A stretch of DNA of 5,913 bases from an uncultured bacterium (GTDB lineage Bacteria; Cyanobacteriota; Vampirovibrionia; Gastranaerophilales; Gastranaerophilaceae): assembly GCA_948888345.1 (NCBI GenBank), contig CAQTPN010000104.1, forward strand, positions 1 to 5,913, written 5' to 3'. Below, piece by piece: positions 1-5,756 of the stretch (position 1 is the first letter of the stretch; each line of letters begins with the position of its first letter). The position numbers and the translations under genes were made by a program. The notes beneath the pieces were generated by a model. The model searched no databases. It saw nothing but the letters and a program-made list of their open reading frames with translations, and was not told where the DNA came from.

Positions 1-68
1 GCCGGAGATTTAGTTTTATCAACGATTTTCTTTCTTTCATTTTTAACTAATTGGCTAATTGTTGGCAT
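1..68 (-). CDS. rpsL: 30S ribosomal protein S12, N-terminal fragment (runs off left edge)
   Basis: Reading the minus strand from the ATG at 68-66 gives MPTISQLVKNERKK, then residues ending KTKSPA at the window edge. This matches the start of ribosomal protein S12, whose bacterial N-terminus has the pattern MPTI.QL...ER.....KSPAL; the form here is closest to cyanobacterial S12. S12 sits at the decoding centre of the 30S subunit and is the classic streptomycin-resistance target; the functional loops lie outside the window. An AGGG Shine-Dalgarno (plus 75-78) sits 6 nt before the ATG and supports this start. In most bacteria rpsL heads the str operon (rpsL-rpsG-fusA-tuf), so those genes probably continue to the left; this is inferred. 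Only 22 codons are visible, but the match is distinctive. Confidence 0.88.
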   Translation of the reverse strand, partial: MPTISQLVKNERKKIVDKTKSP

Positions 69-104
69 AATTTTCCCTTTTGTTAATTTATTACATGTAT
101 TGTT

Positions 105-133
105 ATTTGACTATAAACAAAGCCGAATGTCAA
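105..133 (-). promoter_or_regulatory. Candidate sigma-70 promoter for rpsL
   Basis: On the minus strand a perfect -35 TTGACA occupies 133-128. A 17-nt spacer leads to TCAAAT at 110-105, which matches 4 of 6 consensus -10 positions but lacks the key A at position 2. A TATAGT at 115-110 is a better hexamer but only 12 nt from the -35. The predicted start near 98 would give a leader of about 30 nt to the rpsL ATG. Confidence 0.35.
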
Positions 134-171
134 ATAATATTTGAAAATTTTAATATTTTAAATAAAAAAGT

Positions 172-200
172 TTGACTAAAACATTTAATGGGAATATTAT
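172..200 (+). promoter_or_regulatory. Sigma-70 promoter for the 118-aa orphan gene, placing +1 at or near its ATG
   Basis: TTGACT (172-177, 5 of 6 to consensus) is followed by exactly 17 nt and TATTAT (195-200, 5 of 6). A normal 6-7 nt discriminator puts transcription start at about 206-208, on the ATG of the gene at 207. No later start codon with a good ribosome binding site is seen, so the transcript may be leaderless. Confidence 0.55.
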
Positions 201-206
201 AAATGT

Positions 207-563
207 ATGAAAAGTAAAGATGTAGTTAGGGCTGAAAACTCCCTTAGGGAGTATATTTTAGAAGAATATAGCGATGATGTAACAGAGCAATCAAGGATAA
301 ACCTTTATAAATACAAGGGTTTATCAATCACTATTGCCTGGAAACCTAATATAGAGCCATGTTTCAATGTTCAAATTCTGGCTTTTGAAGCAAGCTTCAG
401 GATTGAGACCGGTCAAAAAATTGAGGGCGGACTGCAGGATAACGATGTAAGTATGATTACAAAATGGGCAAAACAAAGCCAGAACAGAACTTTGATGATG
501 CGTATCTGGGTAACGGAGGCGCGTGAGAAAAAAGAAATCCGCTTAAAGCCTTTTGATATGTAA
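207..563 (+). CDS. Orphan protein of unknown function, 118 aa, possibly leaderless
   Basis: I do not recognise a family. The product is small, soluble and has no signal peptide or membrane segment. Residues 1-25 are charged and helix-like (MKSKDVVRAENS...EEYSDD). Residues 31-66 look like alternating strands (LYKYKGLSITIAW, then CFNVQILAFEASFRI), residues 80-92 read as a helix, and residues 94-116 as strand plus a basic tail, consistent with a compact alpha+beta domain. The in-frame stop at 186-188 leaves no upstream start. No Shine-Dalgarno sits at normal distance: only GGGA at 190-193, 13 nt away. A TTGACT-17-TATTAT promoter ends 6 nt before the ATG. The gene is divergent from rpsL and convergent with tgt. 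Codon use and composition look like its neighbours. That it is a real gene is likely; function unknown. Confidence 0.68.
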   Translation: MKSKDVVRAENSLREYILEEYSDDVTEQSRINLYKYKGLSITIAWKPNIEPCFNVQILAFEASFRIETGQKIEGGLQDNDVSMITKWAKQSQNRTLMMRIWVTEAREKKEIRLKPFDM

Positions 564-568
564 AAATA

Positions 569-603
569 TTTTACAATTTTTTATTTTGTAAAGTATTGTA
601 AAA
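569..603. repeat. AT-rich inverted/direct repeat cluster (TTTACAA / TTGTAAA)
   Basis: Three copies of one 7-mer lie within 35 nt between the convergent ends of the 118-aa gene and tgt: TTTACAA at 570-576, and its reverse complement TTGTAAA at 586-592 and 596-602. The outer pair extends to a perfect 9-bp inverted repeat (TTTTACAAT 569-577 with ATTGTAAAA 595-603). The first arm can pair with either of the other two, so two alternative hairpins are possible. It may act as an AT-rich terminator or a protein-binding site. Confidence 0.4.
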
Positions 604-610
604 ATTTATA

Positions 611-623
611 CCTCTTCAAGAGG
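611..623 (-). terminator. Weak candidate terminator hairpin downstream of tgt
   Basis: Perfect palindrome CCTCTT-C-AAGAGG. Reading on the minus strand, as tgt transcription would, it is followed by TATAAATTTTT, an imperfect U-rich tract. Loop constraints reduce the stem to about 5 bp, so termination would be inefficient. In the plus direction no T-run follows. It lies 57 nt after the tgt stop. Confidence 0.3.
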
Positions 624-679
624 CAGTTATGTTAAAAAAAATCCTATGTGCCGCGTTTGATTTTTCTTAAAAAACAGCT

Positions 680-1858
<1,179 letters not shown>

Positions 1859-1864
1859 CTAAAA

Positions 1865-2317
1865 TTAAGCCCCCATAACGATTTCAAGCATTGTCTTATA
1901 ATTATCACAAATTTCATTTTCGCTAAACCAAAGCCCCATCTCTCTTTTGGCTGAATCCGGACAATCAGAGGCATGGACTGCATTATATTCTTTTACGGTG
2001 CAAAAATCAGCCCTAATTGAGCCAACATCAGCTTCATCGGGGTTGGTTTTGCCTACAATATGGCGCACGCCCAAAATTGCATTTTCGCCTTCTAAAATCA
2101 TGGCAAGAACAGGGCCTGATGTTATGTATTCAATTAAAGAGTCATAGAAAGGCTTTCCAAGGTGTTCTGCATAATGTTTTGAAGCTAATTCCTCTGTAAC
2201 ATTTGTTAACTTCATTGCAATAATTTTATATCCCTTATCTTCAAATCTGGAGAGGATTTTCCCCATCAGGCCTCTTTTTACGGCATCCGGTTTCAGGGCT
2301 ACAAATGTTCTTTCCAT
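1865..2317 (-). CDS. ndk: Nucleoside diphosphate kinase
   Basis: Ndk transfers the gamma-phosphate of ATP to NDPs and dNDPs through a phosphohistidine, balancing cytoplasmic NTP pools. The 150-aa product starting MERTFVALKPDAVKRG is the usual family length. Lys9 of LKPDAV, the GSIRADF segment and the active-site run NAVHASD (nucleophile His115) are all present, as is the later EMGLWF segment. The frame stays open 13 codons upstream to an ATG at 2356, but I start at 2317: family homology begins there, AGGAG (2325-2329) lies 7 nt before it, and the upstream ATG overlaps the -10 box, so it would not be transcribed from that promoter. It is the first gene of a two-gene unit with tgt. The link is probably just co-transcription; I know of no direct functional partnership. 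Confidence 0.97.
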   Translation of the reverse strand: MERTFVALKPDAVKRGLMGKILSRFEDKGYKIIAMKLTNVTEELASKHYAEHLGKPFYDSLIEYITSGPVLAMILEGENAILGVRHIVGKTNPDEADVGSIRADFCTVKEYNAVHASDCPDSAKREMGLWFSENEICDNYKTMLEIVMGA

Positions 2318-2324
2318 AACGCTT

Positions 2325-2329
2325 CTCCT
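2325..2329 (-). promoter_or_regulatory. Shine-Dalgarno deciding the ndk start
   Basis: AGGAG on the minus strand, 7 nt before the ATG at 2317-2315. It favours the 150-aa Ndk over the 163-aa reading frame beginning at 2356. Confidence 0.85.
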
Positions 2330-2354
2330 ATTTTGAATATCAAATCTCAAAACC

Positions 2355-2360
2355 ATTATA
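2355..2360 (-). promoter_or_regulatory. -10 box of the ndk-tgt promoter
   Basis: A perfect TATAAT on the minus strand at 2360-2355. No good -35 sits at standard spacing: AGCAGC at 17 nt and a TTTAAA at 22 nt are both poor, so an activator may assist. Start near 2348 gives a leader of about 30 nt containing the ndk Shine-Dalgarno. The box overlaps the upstream in-frame ATG of the ndk frame. Confidence 0.6.
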
Positions 2361-2494
2361 CTACAAAGAAAAAAAGGGCTGCTTTAAACTTTTGGTAAAT
2401 TTTTTGTGTCATTTTCTTAATGTTTTATTTATTTTTTAATTCATTTTACATAATATAAAAGAAAGGACTTTTTTGGGGAAGTTTTAGAACCGCT

Positions 2495-2950
2495 ATGTAT
2501 TCAATTGATAGCAGACAAAAATTATACGGGAAAAATTTTTCAAACGGGGTAGACGGGTTTGAAAATGTCAGCCTGCAGAGTCTTTTTAGGAAAAGCAGGG
2601 TTTCTCATAAGCAGAAAGAAGTTGCCAATAATTATATGGTGATAAAGAAAATTTTCGGGTTTTCCGCCGTTAATTCAAGGATTACAAACTCTGAAACAGC
2701 ACTTTTAAGACAATACGGCATGCGGCTTCTTGAAGAAACAACCTCAAGGAGTATGTATAATGAACTTGAAACACTGATAGAGTGGTCTAAAACCGGAGAT
2801 GCGGTAAAAAAAGCGCATTCTGATAATATTTTTGAAATCCGGGTGAAAGAATTAAAATTTTTACAGGCGAATAATTCACTTATAAGATTGGGTGAATTAT
2901 ATGACGGTTATAATGTTTTAGAAAAATATATAGAATATATTGCAGGATAA
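2495..2950 (+). CDS. Orphan protein of unknown function, 151 aa, mostly helical
   Basis: I do not recognise a family. No signal peptide or membrane segment is seen. The first 45 residues are polar and basic with low order (MYSIDSRQKLYGKNFSNG..., then FRKSRVSHKQK). The rest looks alpha-helical: about 44-55, 66-100 (ETALLRQYGMRLLEE..., LETLIEWSK), 103-129 and 132-149 ending YIEYIAG. The start at 2495 is the only candidate, because the in-frame stop at 2456-2458 is followed by no other start codon; the nearest purine-rich match is GGGGAAG at 2475-2481, 13 nt away, which is long. The upstream region is AT-rich, with possible -10 boxes around 2449-2459 but no convincing -35. It is divergent from ndk and ends 1 nt before a strong terminator, so it is transcribed alone. 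Its isolation and terminator argue for a real gene. Confidence 0.68.
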   Translation: MYSIDSRQKLYGKNFSNGVDGFENVSLQSLFRKSRVSHKQKEVANNYMVIKKIFGFSAVNSRITNSETALLRQYGMRLLEETTSRSMYNELETLIEWSKTGDAVKKAHSDNIFEIRVKELKFLQANNSLIRLGELYDGYNVLEKYIEYIAG

Positions 2951-2985
2951 AACCCTCTTTAAATATAAAAAAAAGAGGGTTTTTT
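2951..2985. terminator. Bidirectional intrinsic terminator between the 151-aa gene and the META lipoprotein gene
   Basis: The arm AACCCTCTTT (2951-2960) pairs perfectly with AAAGAGGGTT (2972-2981), a 10-bp stem with an A/T loop. In the plus direction TTTT continues to 2985. In the minus direction the last arm is followed by TTTATCC, giving a shorter U-tract. It lies directly after the plus-strand stop and 25 nt after the minus-strand gene at 3010. Confidence 0.88.
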
Positions 2986-3009
2986 AAGTTTTCTGTTTAT
3001 TTGTAAGAT

Positions 3010-3393
3010 TTATTTTCCTTCTTTTTGGATTTTTTCGTAGGTTAGGGTTTTACCTGAGGTATTCTTTAAGATAAGTTTATTATCTTTTATTTCATATTGC
3101 ATATCTTTACCAAAAATTTGGAAATATTCATCTTCGGCCTTCATATCTTCAGGTGCTCCGGCCATTTTGGTGGATGCTATATTGGAAAATGTTACAATTT
3201 CAGCTGTAGATTTATATGTGCCAAAGTATCTGTTAAGAGCACCGCCGTAAAAAGATGCTTTTTTAAAGCCAAGAGTTACTTCAATCGGGTATTTTGGCTC
3301 TATAAGTTTATATTCGTTTCCATTAACGTTATTTATAAAATTGCAGGATGCAAGTGATAAAAACGCTAAAGCTGAACAAAAAAATGTATTCAT
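3010..3393 (-). CDS. Small lipoprotein with META/HslJ-like domain
   Basis: The 127-aa product begins with a short signal peptide whose lipobox LASC places the lipidated Cys at 17, so the mature protein is predicted to be membrane-anchored outside the cytoplasm. Residues 39-120 follow the META domain pattern known from HslJ and the Leishmania META proteins: FYGGALNRYFGTYK (48-61) in the position of the GCN..G.Y segment, FSNIASTKMAG (69-79) for the I.STRMAC segment, the MKAEDEYFQIF stretch, then KLILKNTSGKTLTYEK (106-121) as the closing strands. The Cys usually found in both GCN and MAC is replaced here by Ala and Gly. HslJ is linked to heat and novobiocin tolerance in E. coli; a role here is not shown. 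AGGAG (3401-3405) lies 7 nt before the ATG. The n-region has no Lys or Arg, which is unusual. It lies 81 nt downstream of ychF and may also receive read-through. Confidence 0.8.
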   Translation of the reverse strand: MNTFFCSALAFLSLASCNFINNVNGNEYKLIEPKYPIEVTLGFKKASFYGGALNRYFGTYKSTAEIVTFSNIASTKMAGAPEDMKAEDEYFQIFGKDMQYEIKDNKLILKNTSGKTLTYEKIQKEGK

Positions 3394-3441
3394 AAATTTT
3401 CTCCTTTTCTATGTAGACCCTAAAACAGCTCAGGGTGGTAT

Positions 3442-3447
3442 TTTATA
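3442..3447 (-). promoter_or_regulatory. Possible -10 box for the META lipoprotein gene
   Basis: TATAAA on the minus strand at 3447-3442 in the 81-nt gap after ychF. The hexamer 17 nt upstream (TCTGCC) is a poor -35. Downstream, in the leader, an imperfectly stable inverted repeat (ACCCT 3417-3421 with AGGGT 3432-3436, 10-nt loop) precedes the Shine-Dalgarno. No convincing terminator separates ychF from this gene. Confidence 0.3.
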
Positions 3448-3474
3448 TGTAATTAAAATTCCCCGGCAGAATTA

Positions 3475-4572
3475 TTAATTATTAAATCTGAAAAGCATTA
3501 TATCGCCGTCTTGAACAATGTATTCTTTACCTTCTAAGCGTGCTACACCTTTTTCTCTGGCTCCTGCCCAGCTTCCTGCCGAAATAAAATCATTGTAGGA
3601 TACAACTTCTGCTTTAATGAAACCTTTTTCAAAATCCGTATGGATAACGCCTGCAGCCTGCGGAGCTTTTGTACCTTTTGTAATAGTCCATGCCCGCACC
3701 TCTTTTTCTCCTGCTGTAATGTAGGTTTCAAGGTTTAAGATATCGTAGGCGGATTTTATCATTTTTTCTATGCCTGAATTTTGAACCCCTAATTCTTTAA
3801 GATAATTTTCCGCTTCTTCTTTACCCAATGAAACAAGCTCTGCTTCAATTTGAGCGCAAATCATAACGACATCCGCCCTGCTTTTATCTGCGTATTTTTT
3901 TACCCGCTCAACATACTCATTTCCTGTTGCAAGTTCATTTTCAGACACATTGGCGCAGTATATTACAGGTTTTGTCATTAAAAGATGGAAGTGGTGAAGA
4001 ATCTTCAGTTCTTCTTCATTAAAAAGCTCTTTTGTATTTATGAAATTACCCTGTTCCAGATGGGGCATGAGTCTTTCTATAATTGAATTTTCGAGAACTG
4101 CATCTTTTTCGCCCGCCTTAACCTGTTTTGCAATTCTTTTCAGGCGGTTTTCAAGGCTTGAGATATCTGCAAGTGCAAGTTCCGTGTTAATTGTTTCAAT
4201 ATCATCAACGGGGTCAATTTTGCCGTTAACATGAATAGTATTCGGGTCGTCAAAACATCTTACCACCTGAATTATGGCATCAACTTCTCTGATGTTGTGT
4301 AAAAATTGGTTTCCAAGACCTTCGCCCTTGCTTGCGCCCTTAACAAGGCCTGCAATATCTACAAATTCTATGGCTGTCGGGATTACTGTTTCTGTTTTAA
4401 CTAAATCTTTTAAAATATAAAGTCTTTCATCCGGCACTGTTACAACGCCAACATTCGGTTCAATTGTGCAAAAAGGATAATTTGCGCTTTGAGCATTGGC
4501 AGACAGGGTCAGCGCATTAAAAAGTGTTGATTTACCTACGTTAGGGAGTCCTACTATTCCGCATTTAAGCAT
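3475..4572 (-). CDS. ychF: Redox/stress-responsive ATPase YchF (OLA1 family)
   Basis: YchF is an Obg-related P-loop NTPase of the cytoplasm that binds ribosomes and prefers ATP over GTP; it is linked to stress responses and translation. All marks are present in 365 aa, the usual length: G1 GLPNVGKS (8-15), switch I with Thr36 in PFCTIEPN, G3 [17 protein letters not shown] (72-88), and the altered G4 NVSE (208-211) in place of NKxD, which explains ATP use. Residues about 130-160 form the coiled-coil insertion and 281-364 the TGS domain, ending [14 protein letters not shown] (4580-4584) lies 7 nt before the ATG. It follows mscL by 16 nt, with its ribosome site in that gap, so the two are probably one transcript. 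In many bacteria ychF sits next to pth; that is not so here. Confidence 0.97.
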   Translation of the reverse strand: MLKCGIVGLPNVGKSTLFNALTLSANAQSANYPFCTIEPNVGVVTVPDERLYILKDLVKTETVIPTAIEFVDIAGLVKGASKGEGLGNQFLHNIREVDAIIQVVRCFDDPNTIHVNGKIDPVDDIETINTELALADISSLENRLKRIAKQVKAGEKDAVLENSIIERLMPHLEQGNFINTKELFNEEELKILHHFHLLMTKPVIYCANVSENELATGNEYVERVKKYADKSRADVVMICAQIEAELVSLGKEEAENYLKELGVQNSGIEKMIKSAYDILNLETYITAGEKEVRAWTITKGTKAPQAAGVIHTDFEKGFIKAEVVSYNDFISAGSWAGAREKGVARLEGKEYIVQDGDIMLFRFNN

Positions 4573-4588
4573 TTTGTTTTCCTTTTAA

Positions 4589-5080
4589 TTATAAATCTGT
4601 TGTGCAAAACGGGCATTTTGTCGCGTTTATGTTAATATTTGAAAAACACCTCGGGCATGATTTTGTATCGGCCTGCGTTTGTGTTTCTTCTTTCTTTTCT
4701 ACGGCAGCGCGCAATTTATTGATAAATTTAATGAGCAAAAATACCGCAAATGCTACAAATATAAAGCTTATAAGTGTATTTATAAAAAGCCCGTAATTAA
4801 TTGTAACGGCACCTGCTGCCTGTGCGGCTTCCAATGACGGATATTTTATTATTTTGCCGTCATAATCGGGCAGGGTAAAATAAAGGTTTGTAAAATCCAC
4901 TCTTCCCATAATCCATCCCATCGGGGGCATTATGATATCTTTTACCATAGAATCTACAATCTTTCCGAATGCGGCACCAATGATGATACCAACGGCCATA
5001 TCTATGACGTTTCCCTTGATTGCAAAGGTTTTAAATTCATCCGTCCATTTTTTAACTTTATTTATGCCGTCATTTAGCAT
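4589..5080 (-). CDS. mscL: Large-conductance mechanosensitive channel with C-terminal zinc ribbon
   Basis: MscL forms a pentameric inner-membrane pore that opens under membrane tension and releases solutes on hypo-osmotic shock. In the 163-aa form starting MLNDGINKVKKW: the amphipathic S1 helix is at 1-14, TM1 (AVGIIIGAAFGKIVDSMVKDIIMPP) at about 29-53, the outer loop at 54-95 and TM2 (YGLFINTLISFIFVAFAVFLLIKF) at about 96-119. The typical C-terminal bundle helix is shortened to a charged stretch (124-138) followed by Cys142, Cys145, Cys156 and Cys159, a CPRC-x10-CPFC zinc ribbon. The frame is open to an ATG at 5119, but AAGGA (5088-5092) lies 7 nt before the ATG at 5080, family homology begins there, and a -10 box lies inside the extra codons. 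It heads the mscL-ychF unit. Confidence 0.95.
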   Translation of the reverse strand: MLNDGINKVKKWTDEFKTFAIKGNVIDMAVGIIIGAAFGKIVDSMVKDIIMPPMGWIMGRVDFTNLYFTLPDYDGKIIKYPSLEAAQAAGAVTINYGLFINTLISFIFVAFAVFLLIKFINKLRAAVEKKEETQTQADTKSCPRCFSNININATKCPFCTTDL

Positions 5081-5087
5081 GGTTTTT

Positions 5088-5092
5088 TCCTT
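5088..5092 (-). promoter_or_regulatory. Shine-Dalgarno deciding the mscL start
   Basis: AAGGA on the minus strand, 7 nt before the ATG at 5080-5078. The longer frame's ATG at 5119 has no purine-rich site upstream, so the 163-aa form is preferred. Confidence 0.8.
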
Positions 5093-5109
5093 ATTTTTTA
5101 CCTTAGTTA

Positions 5110-5136
5110 ATTCTACCATGGAAAAATATTTGGCAA
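5110..5136 (-). promoter_or_regulatory. Candidate promoter of mscL-ychF
   Basis: On the minus strand TTGCCA (5136-5131, 5 of 6) is followed by 15 nt and TAGAAT (5115-5110, 5 of 6). The spacer is short; shifting the -35 by one gives 16 nt with a weaker hexamer. Start near 5103 leaves a leader of about 23 nt with the mscL Shine-Dalgarno. The -10 covers codons 2-4 of the longer mscL frame. Confidence 0.5.
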
Positions 5137-5158
5137 AAAAAATCTTTTAGGGTAGTTT
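5130..5158 (+). promoter_or_regulatory. Candidate promoter of the 162-aa orphan gene
   Basis: TTGGCA (5130-5135, 5 of 6) is followed by 17 nt and TAGTTT (5153-5158, 3 of 6, with the conserved first, second and last positions). Start near 5165 gives a leader of about 28 nt. The -35 overlaps the mscL -35 on the other strand at TTGGCAA (5130-5136). Confidence 0.4.
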
Positions 5159-5192
5159 ATTGTGTAGCAGCATATTAAGAGGTATATATTTT

Positions 5193-5681
5193 ATGAATAT
5201 AAGAGGAATTTCTAATACCCCTTTTAAAGGTGCATATATAGTATCCGGAAGGGGAGGGGATGTAAAAGAAGTTGAAAACAATATTTTTTCCAAAATGGGC
5301 GATAAATCAAGATTTACAGTTCTTGGTGGTGATTACAGTACAAATGACCTTCCTGCAAATCTTTTAGTTGCAACTGAAGGCGATATTAAGGATTTTAGTA
5401 CCTTTGCCATTAATCAACAACAATATAAGTCTGAAATTTTGAAAAAAATGCCTGTAAAATATACCGAGAAGGATTTTGATACAAAAAGAGATTATATTTT
5501 GTATAGAATAAACCATGCAAATATTATTGGTCTTAAAGCATTGATGGAGAATTGTCCGTTCACAAGAGAACCGGATATATTAGATGCAGAAGCTGTGCTG
5601 GGTGCAATAGAAACAGATTGTTTTGATTGCAGAAGCGGTAAATTTATTTTGCCGGAAACGGTTGATATAATTGAAGAGTAA
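5193..5681 (+). CDS. Orphan protein of unknown function, 162 aa, with N-terminal PFKGAY stretch
   Basis: I do not recognise a characterised family. The product is acidic and soluble, without a signal peptide or membrane segment. It opens MNIRGISNTPFKGAYIVSG, followed by a glycine-rich turn RGGD (20-23). A helix-like stretch (24-36) and TVLGGDYSTNDLP (42-54) follow, and strands and helices alternate to the end. Cys121, Cys143 and Cys146 (DCFDC) are the only cysteines. Short N-termini of the 'F-K-G' kind are, as I recall, common in small proteins of gut Melainabacteria, so this looks lineage-specific. The frame opens earlier at a TTG (5160), but AAGAGG (5177-5182 region) 10 nt before the ATG at 5193 decides the start. 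It is divergent from mscL and is followed by a terminator 29 nt downstream, so it is probably transcribed alone. Confidence 0.75.
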   Translation: MNIRGISNTPFKGAYIVSGRGGDVKEVENNIFSKMGDKSRFTVLGGDYSTNDLPANLLVATEGDIKDFSTFAINQQQYKSEILKKMPVKYTEKDFDTKRDYILYRINHANIIGLKALMENCPFTREPDILDAEAVLGAIETDCFDCRSGKFILPETVDIIEE

Positions 5682-5710
5682 ATTTTAAAAATATTGTTTT
5701 TAATATCAAA

Positions 5711-5735
5711 AAAGCCTCTTGAATAAAGAGGCTTT
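5711..5735. terminator. Bidirectional intrinsic terminator between the 162-aa gene and the right-edge gene
   Basis: Perfect 10-bp stem AAAGCCTCTT (5711-5720) with AAGAGGCTTT (5726-5735) and a 5-nt loop GAATA. In the minus direction the arm runs into TTTTTT (to 5708), a good U-tract for the right-edge gene. In the plus direction it is followed by TAATCTT, a weaker tract for the 162-aa gene. Confidence 0.9.
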
Positions 5736-5756
5736 TAATCTTATGACCATTTGTTT

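Noticed and set aside
1947..2199. Plus-strand open frames of 66 and 60 aa opposite ndk
   Set aside because: Antisense shadows of ndk with no independent signals.
3097..3357. 86-aa plus-strand frame opposite the META lipoprotein gene
   Set aside because: Cys- and Phe-rich composition typical of antisense reading; the minus-strand gene has a lipobox, an AGGAG site and a domain match.
3417..3436. ACCCT...AGGGT inverted repeat in the ychF-lipoprotein gap as a terminator or riboswitch
   Set aside because: A 5-bp stem with a 10-nt loop and no following T-run in either direction; no known riboswitch pattern seen.
3543..4234. Frames of 62 aa (minus) and 64 aa (plus) within ychF
   Set aside because: Out-of-frame and antisense shadows of a complete YchF.
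4602..5150. Plus-strand frames of 64 and 72 aa opposite mscL
   Set aside because: Antisense to MscL membrane segments, which explains their apparent hydrophobic or serine-rich look.
5160..5192. TTG start giving a 173-aa version of the right-hand orphan
   Set aside because: No Shine-Dalgarno before 5160, while AAGAGG precedes the ATG at 5193; the extra residues encode part of that ribosome site.
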